Source: Agelaius tricolor (taxonomy: Eukaryota > Chordata > Aves > Passeriformes > Icteridae). Taken from it: DNA of 64,000 nucleotides. Made by a program: the position numbers and the translations under genes. This document shows positions 47,088 through 59,000 of the stretch, one piece after another. The notes under the pieces are model-generated. The model was given only the letters and a program-made list of their open reading frames with translations, did no database searches and was not told where the DNA came from. Where the stretch lies: contig JALJCS010000001.1 of NCBI GenBank assembly GCA_023055355.1, positions 23,745,881-23,809,880 of the forward strand. The letters are read 5' to 3'. Numbering within the stretch: position 1 is the first letter of the stretch; each line of letters begins with the position of its first letter.

Positions 47088-50000
47088 GTGAGGCGGCGGG
47101 CCCGGCGCGGGGAGGGAGTGGAGTGGGGGCTCAGAGGCCGCGGCAGGCACCGGCCTGGGGAGCCGCTCCCGAGGCCGGGGCCAGGCCGCTCCGCGGGGCG
47201 AGCGAGCTCTCCGGGAGGAGGTGTCCCTGCCGGGGCTGGCTCAGAGGGCACCTCCGGCCGGCAGCCGTGTCCCGCCGTGGCCTCAGCGCGCTGTTGTCGC
47301 CAGCGTCGCTGTTGCAGCAGGCGATGTCCATGGCAGAGATCAGCCAGCTTTTCCTGTTGTGCCGGCTGGCGCAGGTGGCTCCCTGGAAGCCGCCTGGACG
47401 TGGCCATCCCCTGCCGGGGGCGGCCGGGCATCTCAGCACTTCCTTAAGTGCTTCCTGAAGTTAATTTCCTGCGCCCCTGCTGCCCCTTCGCCTCTCCCTG
47501 CCGGCAATCGCGCCTAGAACTGAGGAGATGCCCCCTCCCTATTAATTTAGGTGGATGTCTGACCCCAATACGCTTTTCAGTGTTAAAGTGCTATTACAGG
47601 ATTCTTCCTTCCTCCCCACTACTTAAGGTGCGGTTCTGGAAAAGCTTGCAGGACTTAATTTTAGGATTATTAGAATGGGGTGTTTGTAGAGGAAATATTA
47701 GTAAAATCAGTGTAGCATTTGAAGAAATCTACTTCTGTTTATATACTTTTCCTGTTCTTATAAAGCGTAGTTGAAAGAGGAATGTAGTTTCGAGGGTAAA
47801 GTCTTAGGAGGAAGTTTTGTTTCTTACATAAATGTTTGTCCATTTAGACACTTGGGCATTTGAGGAACTGGGTGTGTGTGTTAAATTTTTGAGACTGCTC
47901 ATGTGCATATTGGTAGGATAAAACCTTGAAGAGCTGTCTGTGTGTGTCTCAATGGGAATCACATTGGCTGCTTCCAAATGAAAATCACAGACTGTTATAA
48001 TTCAGATTATCCTCAGATTATGCTTGTGTATCTTCAGTGCAGACAAAGGTATGATTAGATGGGCAAATGTGCACAGTTAGCTATATGCTAGCTAGTTTAG
48101 CTCCAGGATTAGTCTTGCTTCTTCTCTACAGCAAACCAAATAATTTCATCAAACATTTATAAAGTAGTCCAAATTGAGCCCAAATTACCTTGTCTGTGTG
48201 AATAGCAGCTGGTTTTTTTGGGTCACACTCAAAGGCAAGGTAAACTCAAGGCATTCATGCACACAGGGGAATGCATTTAGGAATTTGCTGTAGGTAGAAG
48301 TGCCAGCTTAAATGTAGTCACTTCTTTCTCTTTTTTTTTTTTTTTTGTCATCACCTGCCCAAGTTCCAATTCTGAAATCTGTCATTCAAATCTAGTGTGG
48401 TTTTTCTGCCTCTTTTGCTGATAGCATTACTTTGCTGATAGCCCAGTATTAACAAAACAAATACTACCCCAAGGCAATAGTTGCTGCACTTAAGGCTTCA
48501 GTTTGTCATGGCAACAACTCAGTGATAAACTTCCAAAGGACAAAAATAATAAAAATAAGTTCTCTTTAACATAACATGAGCCTACATGCAAGTATTTTTA
48601 TGTGCAGCTAAAAACCCCATAAGTTGTACCTTTTAGTTTTTGAAACAGATAAGTGAGTTATTTTGTGGCTTATGAGTATTCTACACTTTGTTCTCCTGGT
48701 ATCTCTTACTTAGATGGGAATTTAATATAAACCCTGATGAACCATTAGGTATTTACTTATGTAAGGTGTTGTTTGATCAATACTTTGCACTTTTTTTTTG
48801 CCCTAGGGCAGTTAAAGTTGTTGCAGGAGAGTAAGTGTGAAGAGGGAGGAAGTGAAGAGGAATACACTTCCCTTTTTAATAAAAAACCTCTCTTGGGAGA
48901 GTAGAATATTAGCTTGTCTTGCGTGTGATTTCAGGTTAGAAGAAAGAAAGACTAATTGAAACCTTGCCTAAGTGCAGAATGCTTTTATGAAAGAACAAAT
49001 TCCAAAGTTTTGAGTTGTTTTTCTGGAGTTCAGTGCTCCCCAAGTAGCGATTTAGAGAGGCAATGCAACCTGTGTATACCTATGTCTATATTTCTATTAA
49101 CAGTCTAGCTTGCACAACAGACCTGTGAGTTGCCTTCCTGGCAGCTCTTAGAGTCACATCTGTTTCCTTGTCCTAGTAGCCTGGATTTCCTTCTGATACT
49201 ATTTCATCCAGGACCTGATTTTCAAAACTGTATGTGCAGTTATGTGTATAGAACTGGCTCCACAAACAGATTTGTGTGATGACGTTCATCATTGCCACAC
49301 CTAACTCTCAGACAGCTACTCCCAGGATTTTTGGGATGGGAAAGCCATTTACTCGAGGAACAAGAATTTTCTCTGCTTAGGTATTTGTTTGAGCTTGTAG
49401 TGTAGCTAGTATGCACTGTGTGTTTTCTGGGTAGAAATTAGTAATACACTGCTGAATAAAAAGACTGATGTTAAAGATATTTTGCTGAAAAATTCCTGCA
49501 ATTTAATAACTAGCATATGCTATAAAAAATAATGCAAAAATAAGCTTATTAAATGGAAATCATGGAAAAGATTAAGTCACTGCCACTGTGATTGAGTTGG
49601 TTCCTGGCAGTAGTAGCAATTTGGCAAAACTGATGAAAGAAGAGGAAAAGATGAATGAATTGGTGGGAAAAATTAAATTCTTGTTTAAAACTTTACTTTT
49701 TAATCTTTTTTTTTTTTCTTATGGTATTCTGTGACTCGTGGTGGGAATGGTGAGGTAATCTGTAGATTTTTAGACTCTTGACTATGGCTTTTTGGCAACC
49801 TCTTCCCATGAACTTCCTTGGGGAAAAACCGGGCTTTTACCATCAGAGCTAGATGAATATAGAAAGATTTAGTCAAACTTAGGAAAAGAGAAGTGAAGAA
49901 AGCACCCTGACGAATTAGGGTTTTTTTAAAATACCAAGTTCTACTTCAGAAAAACATATCTAATAAATGAAACTACTTCAATCTATTTAAAAAAAAGGCT

Positions 50001-53000
50001 AAAATGCAGCCAGTCTGCACAGATGCTCAGCTGACTGAATGTCCGTATCCCAAGGAACTTACTACAACTATGTTATCTCAAACATAAGTTCTTTAGAGTA
50101 AGTTATAAATAATTCAGAGTAAATCAAGCTCTAATATTTGATCATCAAACCCATTTATTTTGGCATAATTAATTCTGCATTTTCATGTACAGTTTTAGGT
50201 TGATTTTGAACTCTTTTTTTGGAAGCTGCCAGGGGTTATCTGGTTGTCACATTTACAATGAGAAATGGCATGCTGAGGCTGTTTATGTAACACAAGATTT
50301 AATCAGTGGACACTTGCAGTATCTGCTTGCTCCCATTTGTTCCTTATAAAAACCTTACAGTCTTAACTTACAGTTTAAACCTTTCTAAATTTGTTACCTA
50401 CAAGGCAGAAATAAAACAAATGTTGTCCTCAAGTATTTTTTTATTCTGTGTGTATATACTGGGGGAAAAAAAAATCAAACCTAGGAAAAGCTGTGAGTTT
50501 TTTAGTGGTTTATGGCAGCTCAGTGGTTTGATGCCTTTTAAAAATGGCCAACATTGTTTTTTACAATTGAGTGACCAGGAGAATTGTAGTGAGTTGACCT
50601 TGGCTGGGTGCCAAATACCCCCCAAAGCTGCTCTCTCACTCCCCTCCCCAGCTGGAGAGGGGAGAAAATAAAACGCAGGGCTTGTGGTGGAGATAAGGAG
50701 CAGGAAAGGTCACTCAGTAGTTACTGCTATTGGCAAAAAGGACTCGACTAGGGGAAAAATTAATTTTGTTTCTCACCAATCAAATCAGAGTAGGGTAATA
50801 AGAGAAAACCAAATCTTAATAACACCTTCCCCCTATCCTTTTCTTCTTCCCTGGATCAAGTTCACTCGTGTTTTCCCTGCCTCCTCCCCTGAACAGCACA
50901 GGTGGATGCAGAATGGGGGATGTGGTCAGTTCCTCATGTTGTCCCTGCACTCCTTCCTCCTCAAGGGGAGGACTCCTCACCTCCTTCCTTTGCTCCAGTG
51001 TGGGGTCCCTCCCATGGGGGACAGTCCTCCATGAACTTCTCCAGTGTCAGTCCTTCCCATGGGCTGCAGTTCCTCATGAACTGCTCCAGCCTGGGTCTCT
51101 CACAGGGAGTGCAGTCCTTGAGGAACGGGCTGCCAGTGTCAGTTCCCGTGGTGTCACCAGTCCTGCCAGCAAACCTGCTCCACCTTGGGCTCCTCTCTCC
51201 AGGAGGTCCTGCCAGGAGCCAGCTCCAGCCTTGGCTTCCTGCTGTGGAGTCACAGCCTCTTAGCAACATCCAGCTGCTCTATCTAGCATGGGATCCCCCT
51301 TGAGCTGCAGGTGGATGTCTGTTCCCTGCTGAACCTCCATGGGCTGCAGGGGGATCTCTGCTCTGGTGTCTGGAGCACCTCCTGCTCCTCCTTCTGCATT
51401 GATTTTGGGGTCTGCGGAGCTGTTATTCTCCCATATTCTTTCTTACATCTCCCAGCTGCTCTTTTTGTCCCTTTGAATATGCTATTCCCTGTTAAATCTG
51501 TTATCCCAGAAGTTCTGCTGCTCTCTCTGATGAGCTCACCTTTGGCCAGCTGTGGGTCCATCTTGGAGCCATCTGGTGTTGGCTCTCTTGGACATAGAGA
51601 AGCTTCTGGAAGCTTTAATAGAAGCCAGCCTGTAGCCCCCTTGCTACCAAAACATTGCCTCACAAACCCAGTGCAAGAATTCATGGATCTAACACCACAC
51701 TTGAAATAGTAATTCAGATGAGTTATTTTGGTTGAAGGAGGAACCAAAACTCCTTCATTTTCACAGGTGATTTTTTGAAATTAAATGAGAAAGGGACTGT
51801 TACCTAATGCTGTGTTTGCTTTTCTCCATGTACTTTTTGTCTCTGTTCCTTGCCAACTCCAGGCTCCCGCTGATCCTCTCTGTCCCAAGCTGGCAGCATC
51901 TGTCTGCACTCCAGAGAAATGTGACCAACACAGTCTAGGCTGTATCCTAAAAATCACTGCCAACATTTTACTGGTCATTCATCCTGGAGGAAAATTTTAG
52001 TGAATTTTTCTCTTAAATCTTCTGTATGTCAAAAGGATAAAATGTGCCAGCAAGGAAACAAATTCTTCCTTTCCTAATGTCTGTCTTTTGTGATCATTTA
52101 GATTTAACACTTAAAAGGAAGCATGGCTTTCTAGTTTTGCAATGACATTTTAGATATTTCATGTAGAAATAAAATAACCTATATGGCTAGAACTATGATG
52201 TGTTTATTAATGAAGAATTTGTGTTCTCATTTTTTCTAATATAAAAGAAATGGCTGCAAGCAAATGACCTTCAAAAAGAAGTATACCAGCATCTGGCCTA
52301 TTATGTACCAAAAATTTACTGCAGGGGTCCCAACCCTGCCCCTCAGAGAGAAGACATGCTGGCACAACACGTTTTGCTGGGACCAATGGAATGGTATCTT
52401 TGTGGTGAAGATCCTGCATTTGGTTTTCCAAAGCTTGAGCAAGCAAACAAACCTTCCCATCTGTGTGGCCGCGTCTTTAAAGTGGGAGAGCCTACGTATT
52501 CTTGCAGGTAGTTCAACTTAACATTGTGACATTGTGAAGTATTTATGATTTGTGAAGTCATGGAACATTTTGCAATAAGAATATAGTGTCCTAATGAAAA
52601 GTTAATAACCAAAATATATTTTTAAAGTAACCTTGCAGTCTTTCATGGCAAGTGGGATCGGGGGAAATTAACACTACAGATATATAAATGGAAAAATATT
52701 AATTAGTGTAATGGAGAGTGTTTTCTGTACAAAAGAAATGCAAGATTAAGAAAGAATTTGGGGTGACCTTTCAGGGTGATTTAAGGGCATTCATCAGCAG
52801 TAAGTAGACAGGTGTATGTGTGTGGATTTTGGGTGTTTAATATCAGCTATTAGTGTTGATCTTGTCTTTTAGACCTCCTTCCATGACCTGCTAAACCAAT
52901 CTATCAGATGCTTAAAACAAGCGTATCAGCTTCTAGCTCCTTCCCTACCTCTATCTCTAGATCTCTCTAAAAATACTTCTACTGGAAAGAGAACAGGAAG

Positions 53001-56000
53001 TTCCTAACCAATTACAAATATTTAAAAGAATCTTCAGTTTTAAGCCATTATATTACTAGCTGTAGGTTCATTTTCATCTTCTATTTTCTGAACTGTTTGT
53101 AGTTTAAAGTTTTGTTTGTGTCACAAATTCCTGTCATTTTGTGTGGTTTCTATCACTCACTGGGACACTTGAACACTTGGTGAGGTGACATAGGGACGGA
53201 ATGTCTCTCTAATTTCAAGGGTTTATTTGTCTGGGTTTCCATCCTCTTCATTTACAAGGAGAGAATGATAGTGGGAGAATTTTTCTTTCTAGTGCTCTCC
53301 TCTTCCAGAAACATAATACCTTACTGGCCTTTGGGTTTGGAAATGCTTTGAGACCTCTTTATAATGAGAGAGATAAGATTAAACTGGTGGGTGCTTCAGA
53401 TACCTACTGAGTTGTTGGTCTTGAAAAAGCAAGTGTGTTTAGAAGAAAATTACAGAATTCCCAACATTTTCATTGTTTCATATGAACAATATTTGATCAT
53501 TAACATACTGAGAATAGAGTCCCTCTCTTTTTTTGTTGATCAGGAGACATTTGATTCCTGCTGTGTGCTAATTTTCTTTAACTTATGGCAGGTAATGAAG
53601 AATAATGAGAGTTTAAATTAAGCTTTTGTGGAATACAGCAAAGAATTATTTTCCAAGTCCACATTAAAAAGCAGTGGATTTTCTGTGCAGTTGTACAACT
53701 TTCAGGTCTGCTTCTGCTTTAGGTATAGGCACAGTTACTTGTCTGAGAAATTACTTGACAAATGGTACTGAATTTGTAAGTATACTGCCACAAGTTTAGA
53801 GCTCTGAGGAATCAACATTCTATATTGTAGAACTGATTTACCAAATCCTGCATGCACATTGTTGCATTAAGTGGTAGTTTGTTTGGTTTTTTAAATCTAA
53901 AAAAAAATAATGCCATGGACATAAACTATTCTAAAAGAGAAGAGTATTGTGTAATTTTGCTTTGACATTTTCACCTTAAGTGGCTCCTCTTGGAGAAAAC
54001 ACATGTGCATAGTAAGTCGTGGTTACCATCATTTATTTTGGTTAAATGAAATTAAGAGAATTTTTGATAATGAAATTTCATGTGATCTCTAGTGTTTTCT
54101 TTTATATAAAATAAGTTGTTTCTCTAATACCCATCATCATAAGACAGACATTCTCTTGCTATTTATTTTTAAATTGCAAAACTCACCTGCCTTAATCTTG
54201 AGGTGCCTTGAAGTCAGTTGCATTACGTGAGTTCATGCACTTTCAGTGTTTTTCAGGGAGACAGTTAAATAAAATGCTTAATTGTCTCATTTGGTTTAGC
54301 CCATTTTACTAGAAATATTCCTTCTGTCTAATACAGGAGTGTTCGTAGACAAGACCTTATTGTGGTCTCTGATCTCCTGGTTGAGAAAATTGTGTTCTTG
54401 CAGCTCATCAGTGCTCTTGTAGGGCTGAGCTTAGAAGCAGAGGTTTGATTTAGTCTGTTGTGTGCGATCTTTCTACCCAGTGTTCAGTGAAAAATGTCTT
54501 CTCTGATTGCTGGAGATCATTAATGCTGGTGCTCTGTACATGAGAGAACTTACTTGGGTTTATTCTGGGTTCTGTAATTCATCTGTTTACTTGCCTGTGT
54601 ACTTGTCTCACCTCTTGAAGGCAATGTCTGTATTACCCAAACTAGACATACTACCCACACAGTATTTTAAAGGCTCTTCTGTTGTGAGAACAGATTTTTT
54701 TTCTATTTAATTTGTTTACCCTCTTTAAAGCCACCCCTTTCCTCTTTCAGAGTAATATATACATTAGTTAGAATGTTGATATTGGTGATATTTGAAAATT
54801 GTCTGTTGTAAAATGTGTTAAGGCAAAAGCAAGTGTTTAATGCTTTTTTTTTTCTTTCTGTTTTTGCTGTTCTCAGGGACTGCGCAGTTGACCCAACTTG
54901 TGTGTTGTGCATGGAATGCTTTCTTGGAAGCATTCACAGAGAGCACCGATACAGGGTTAGTGATCCCGTGGGATAATGACATAGTTATTAGTCATTTTGT
55001 GTGTGTGTGAAACAGTTTCAAGTTTGAGAATGTATACAGAATTTCCAAATGCTGAATGAACACAAAGTTCTGAATGTCTGCAGTAGTCCTATGTGAACTT
55101 GAGTGTTTTGATCTGAGTGTAACTTCTGGAAGTTAACACTTCAAAAGATTGAGCAGTTAAAATTTATGTGCAGCAGTTAAATTTACAAATGTCTGTTATT
55201 TTTAACACATGCCCTTTAGTGAATTTTACAGGTTTTGACTTGGGTTTTGAATTGTTCTGACTTTTGTGTTTGACTGTTTTTAAAAGCTATTGAAAAACCT
55301 TTTTTAAGAAGCCACTTCTATGTAAAGCTTAAACATGAAGTTAAAATAGAAAACGAAAACTGTAAATGCTGTTTATTTTAGTAATATACTGTTATTAGTA
55401 GTAGAGATTAGTTTAAAAACAAAGCCAAGAAAATGTTGGTGTGTTTTTAAATAAGTTAAGTGAAAACTACCAGTGCAGCCTATCTGTAAATCTGTTTTTT
55501 GCAATACTGCACTGCTCCTAATGTAAATCTGTCACTGTATGGTTACACTGCTAGGGTTCAGGAAAACACTCCAAGCACAACAACTTTTATCAAGAAACCC
55601 TGCCAAATTTGTTGGTATCAGCTTACTTCCTGTACGTAGGTTTTAACTTTTTGAGCCTATTGAATTAACAAGTCTAGGTAACATCCAAAAGTGTAAGCAA
55701 ATGTTCTTTCAAATGTCCATCTAGTTTTGTTGATACTGTAAGATGTGCCTGTATGTATAGACTATATCAAGTATGCCAAAAATAGGTGAAAGAATTATTC
55801 TATGCATCAGTTAATAGGTGTGATTCAAAAAAGAAGTATTATTATGCTTATTAACTTGAGGTAGTCTTTAAAATAAATTTTATTAAAACAGTGTAAATAA
55901 AGCATTAAAATTTTCCTATGCTTTTTTTCAGTGCTTACATATGTGCAAAGTTTGTCTCTCAATTCCTTTTGTCATAAAGCACATCTTTCACTCACTGTAT

Positions 56001-59000
56001 AATAGTGCCATGTGAAATGATTTAGCTTTATAGATTAAAACTGTGAGAATTGTAATACTATACATGCCATGGCAAGAAATAGATTCAGAAAATCTGAGAA
56101 CTTCAGATGGGGCAGAATGGAGGTGTTTGAAGGTGTTTTGTTGTTGAGGGTTTTTTCTTTTGACATAGGCACACTGATGAGGTAGACGAGGTTTCAGCTG
56201 TCGGGTGTTGTGATACTGTTTTTGTAGTACAGCTGTGACTGCTCATTTCTTAATGTGCATATATGATATATATGCATATTCACATGAACTGCTTTGTTTT
56301 TAAATAATTTTAGATGACAACATCAGGTGGAGGAGGTTTCTGTGACTGTGGTGATACAGAAGCTTGGAAGGAAGGTCCTTACTGTCAAAAGCATGAACTT
56401 AACTCTTCAGAAACTGCAGAAGAAGAGGTAATTACAATTGAGGCATCATGTTTTATAACATTCTTAACTGTGTATATATGTGTGTATATATAAATTGTTC
56501 ACTTGAGGTTATTTTTGGTCTGCATGAGAGGCTGTAGGAACTTTAATAGTAATAATTCAACCACAGTGTTAGACAAAAATTAATATTTAAGAAGTTCCTT
56601 AAAATGTTTTCTACTTAAAGGCTTCATTTTGTATGTTCTGGGTCACCTCTGCAGTTTTAGTTCTATTTCTTTGTGTTTCTGTATATTCTGAGAAGTCAAG
56701 GGATTCTGCTGCAGACAAACAAAAAAAAAAAACCCAAAAAACAAAAACAAATCTGTATGTAATCATGTGCACCAAGAAGCCAAATTCAGCTGTCTGTGCA
56801 ACAAATATTCTGATTCTTACCAAAGGGAAGTGCACAGATTTTTAAAAATCAAAATATCTTGCTGTCACAGGAAAGTCATAGTGGAGATGTAAGGCAGAGG
56901 TCTCTAGAAGAGTTTGTTTGGTATGGAGAAGGTAAATAGAGAACACATCTTCACCACAGAATCAGAGCATAACAACTTGGACATATTAAATGCAAAAGGA
57001 CATGCCACATCTTACAGGAAGAACTCAAGCTGTTGGACTAACCACTGCAAAACACTATTGTTTAAAGTTTATACATGTTTGAAAGGAAATTTAACATGGC
57101 TGTGGAAGGAAAAATTACCAATGGCCATTTAAAATTGTAGGTACCATCTTTGGTGTGGGAAGTGTTAGTGTCTTAAATTACTGGAGACTAGAGAAGTATT
57201 CTGTCTTCTGCTTATAATCTTCTTATCTGTTATTACATCTCAGGAATGAGTGTGGCTAATTGGGCTTCTGACCTAGCCACTCACATCTGTTCTTACATAG
57301 TGTAACTTCTGCGAGATTTTTTTAAAAGGGAACATCTAAGGCAAGCATTGGTAGCAATTTTGCTGATCTGGTGGTTTAAGTGAAGCAACTGTAATTGTAT
57401 TTTCAGTGACAGTGGTCTTTCTAAAATCTGTTCCCACTCTCGGCCCTAAGACTCTAGCATCGCTGCTGAACTCACCACTGGGTCTAGATGCCAGTTTACA
57501 TTAGTCAGCAGCCTTAGGAAACTCTTGTTATGAAATCTTGGGTGGACTGCTACTTCTGTGCCCAAAGATACTCACACAGTGAGTGTGCCTGACAGAAAAA
57601 TCAAGATTCTGGGCAGGCTTTGTGTTTCTTCCCCATAAACCAGGGAGACTGAGATCTCTTGTGCAGTGTTGTGTTTGAGGTAGATTAAGGATGGTTTGTT
57701 GAGCATTATTGGAGCCTGTTTTCTGCCTTGCCCAGATACGTACCTTTGTTGAAAGTGCTGGGAGTGGAGGGAGAGCTGCTGCTTATGGCTTGCCTTTGCT
57801 TTTGGTGGCTGATAGTTATTCATACCCTGGATAATTTTTTAATGAAGGGGGGAAAAAAAGAAAGAGAAATGGTTGTCCTTACCACTCTTGTAAACCTGCC
57901 AAATATTCCCAAAGAGTCTTGGGGTGGAGGGGGTAAGCTTTATTAGTACAGGTGAATTGCTGACTGTCAAGAGCCTCCATTAGATGATGCAGACTTAAGT
58001 TGAGAAATTCTTATTGTGACCATTTTTATACAACCTAAGCTGTAGTGAAGTGCAGGATTTAGTATTAGGTAATCCTAAACCAGAAACTGGGCCACTGTTA
58101 AATATTTTAATTGTCTAGCAATAACACATAAGTCAAAATATCAAATGATGAATTAAGTCAGTGACCCAGTGTACAGTGTATATCCAGGTGACCTGCAGGC
58201 CATGCAGTGTTCCCTTTCCAGGTTTGTAGAAGAGGAGCTAGCTGTTCTCAAAATTTTGATGCAGTAAAAAACAATTTCCTTAAGAGAGGAAGTTTATAAT
58301 GTTTTCTATTCACCATCCTTGAAATGGACTGGATTGAAATGGCAGTGGTACTTGCACTATCCTATTCAGAGTTGCCAGTGGTTCTCATGTGCTGTTCCAA
58401 AAAGTGGTCCATTTGACTTGGCAGACTGAGGCAGCTCTCCCCTTCCTCTCCCTCCACATTTCCATTCCCCCACGTGCAGCAGCCTCCATTCTGCTCTGGC
58501 ACAGAGAGCAGGACAAGTTTGTAGGGGCTGCTGCAGTTGTCAAATGGAGGGCACAGAGTGGGGACAAATGGGTGCACAGTGCACAGACAAAAGGGGAGCA
58601 GCTCTCTGTGAGCAAGACTGAGACGTGGACAGATCATTATGAAACACCTATTTACACTTCAGCAGTTAATTATTTATATACCACAGCATATAAGAGACGT
58701 GCATCATAAATCATGATGCCAGTGTGCTGCATGTTGTATAAGCCTGGATAGATAAGACTTATGCCTTTTAATGCATGCTGCATATAAAACAGGACAAGAG
58801 ATGCATGGTCCTTTGTATTCTGCAGTTTACTAATATTGATAAGTAGAACAAAAGATACAGGGATCTGAAATTATGGTTTTGAGGGCATAGCAGAAGAAGC
58901 ACGTTTTAATGCAGCTGAGGTTAAAGTTCTTCCAAAGAACTATCTTAAAAGGTGTGCAGGAGTGAGAACAAGGAGACTGAGAATGGAAGAATGTGTGAAA

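Larger units (their letters stand above)
46709..47460. other. CpG island over UBR2 promoter, exon 1 and start of intron 1
   Basis: CpG dinucleotides are dense by eye from the CR1 end to about 47,430, after which composition returns to AT-rich. Long open frames on both strands here result from GC content, apart from UBR2 exon 1. Confidence 0.85.
47088..52247 (+). other. UBR2: UBR2 intron 1
   Basis: 5,160 bases. Begins CpG-rich to about 47,460, then AT-rich. Holds a T16 run and the antisense solo LTR at 50,585-51,675. No additional exon is needed to join exons 1 and 2 in frame. Confidence 0.9.

Noticed and set aside
46521..47431. Minus-strand frames of 209 and 247 codons over the UBR2 promoter
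   Set aside because: Antisense shadows of GC-rich sequence without homology.
46644..47447. 267-codon frame that includes UBR2 exon 1
   Set aside because: Only 47,010-47,087 is real coding sequence. The upstream part begins in a CR1 and the downstream part reads through the exon 1 donor into the intron.
50993..51268. CRISPR-like or satellite array from regular spacing
   Set aside because: Units are diverged, spacing includes related sequence rather than unique spacers, and the array lies wholly within an LTR of a vertebrate genome.
50868..51303. Plus-strand frames of about 131-133 codons
   Set aside because: Both lie in the stop-poor repeat array of the antisense LTR and have no homology.
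51283..51747. 154-codon minus-strand frame in UBR2 intron 1
   Set aside because: It crosses the LTR boundary and target duplication into the intron, so it is not a native protein. No domain recognised.
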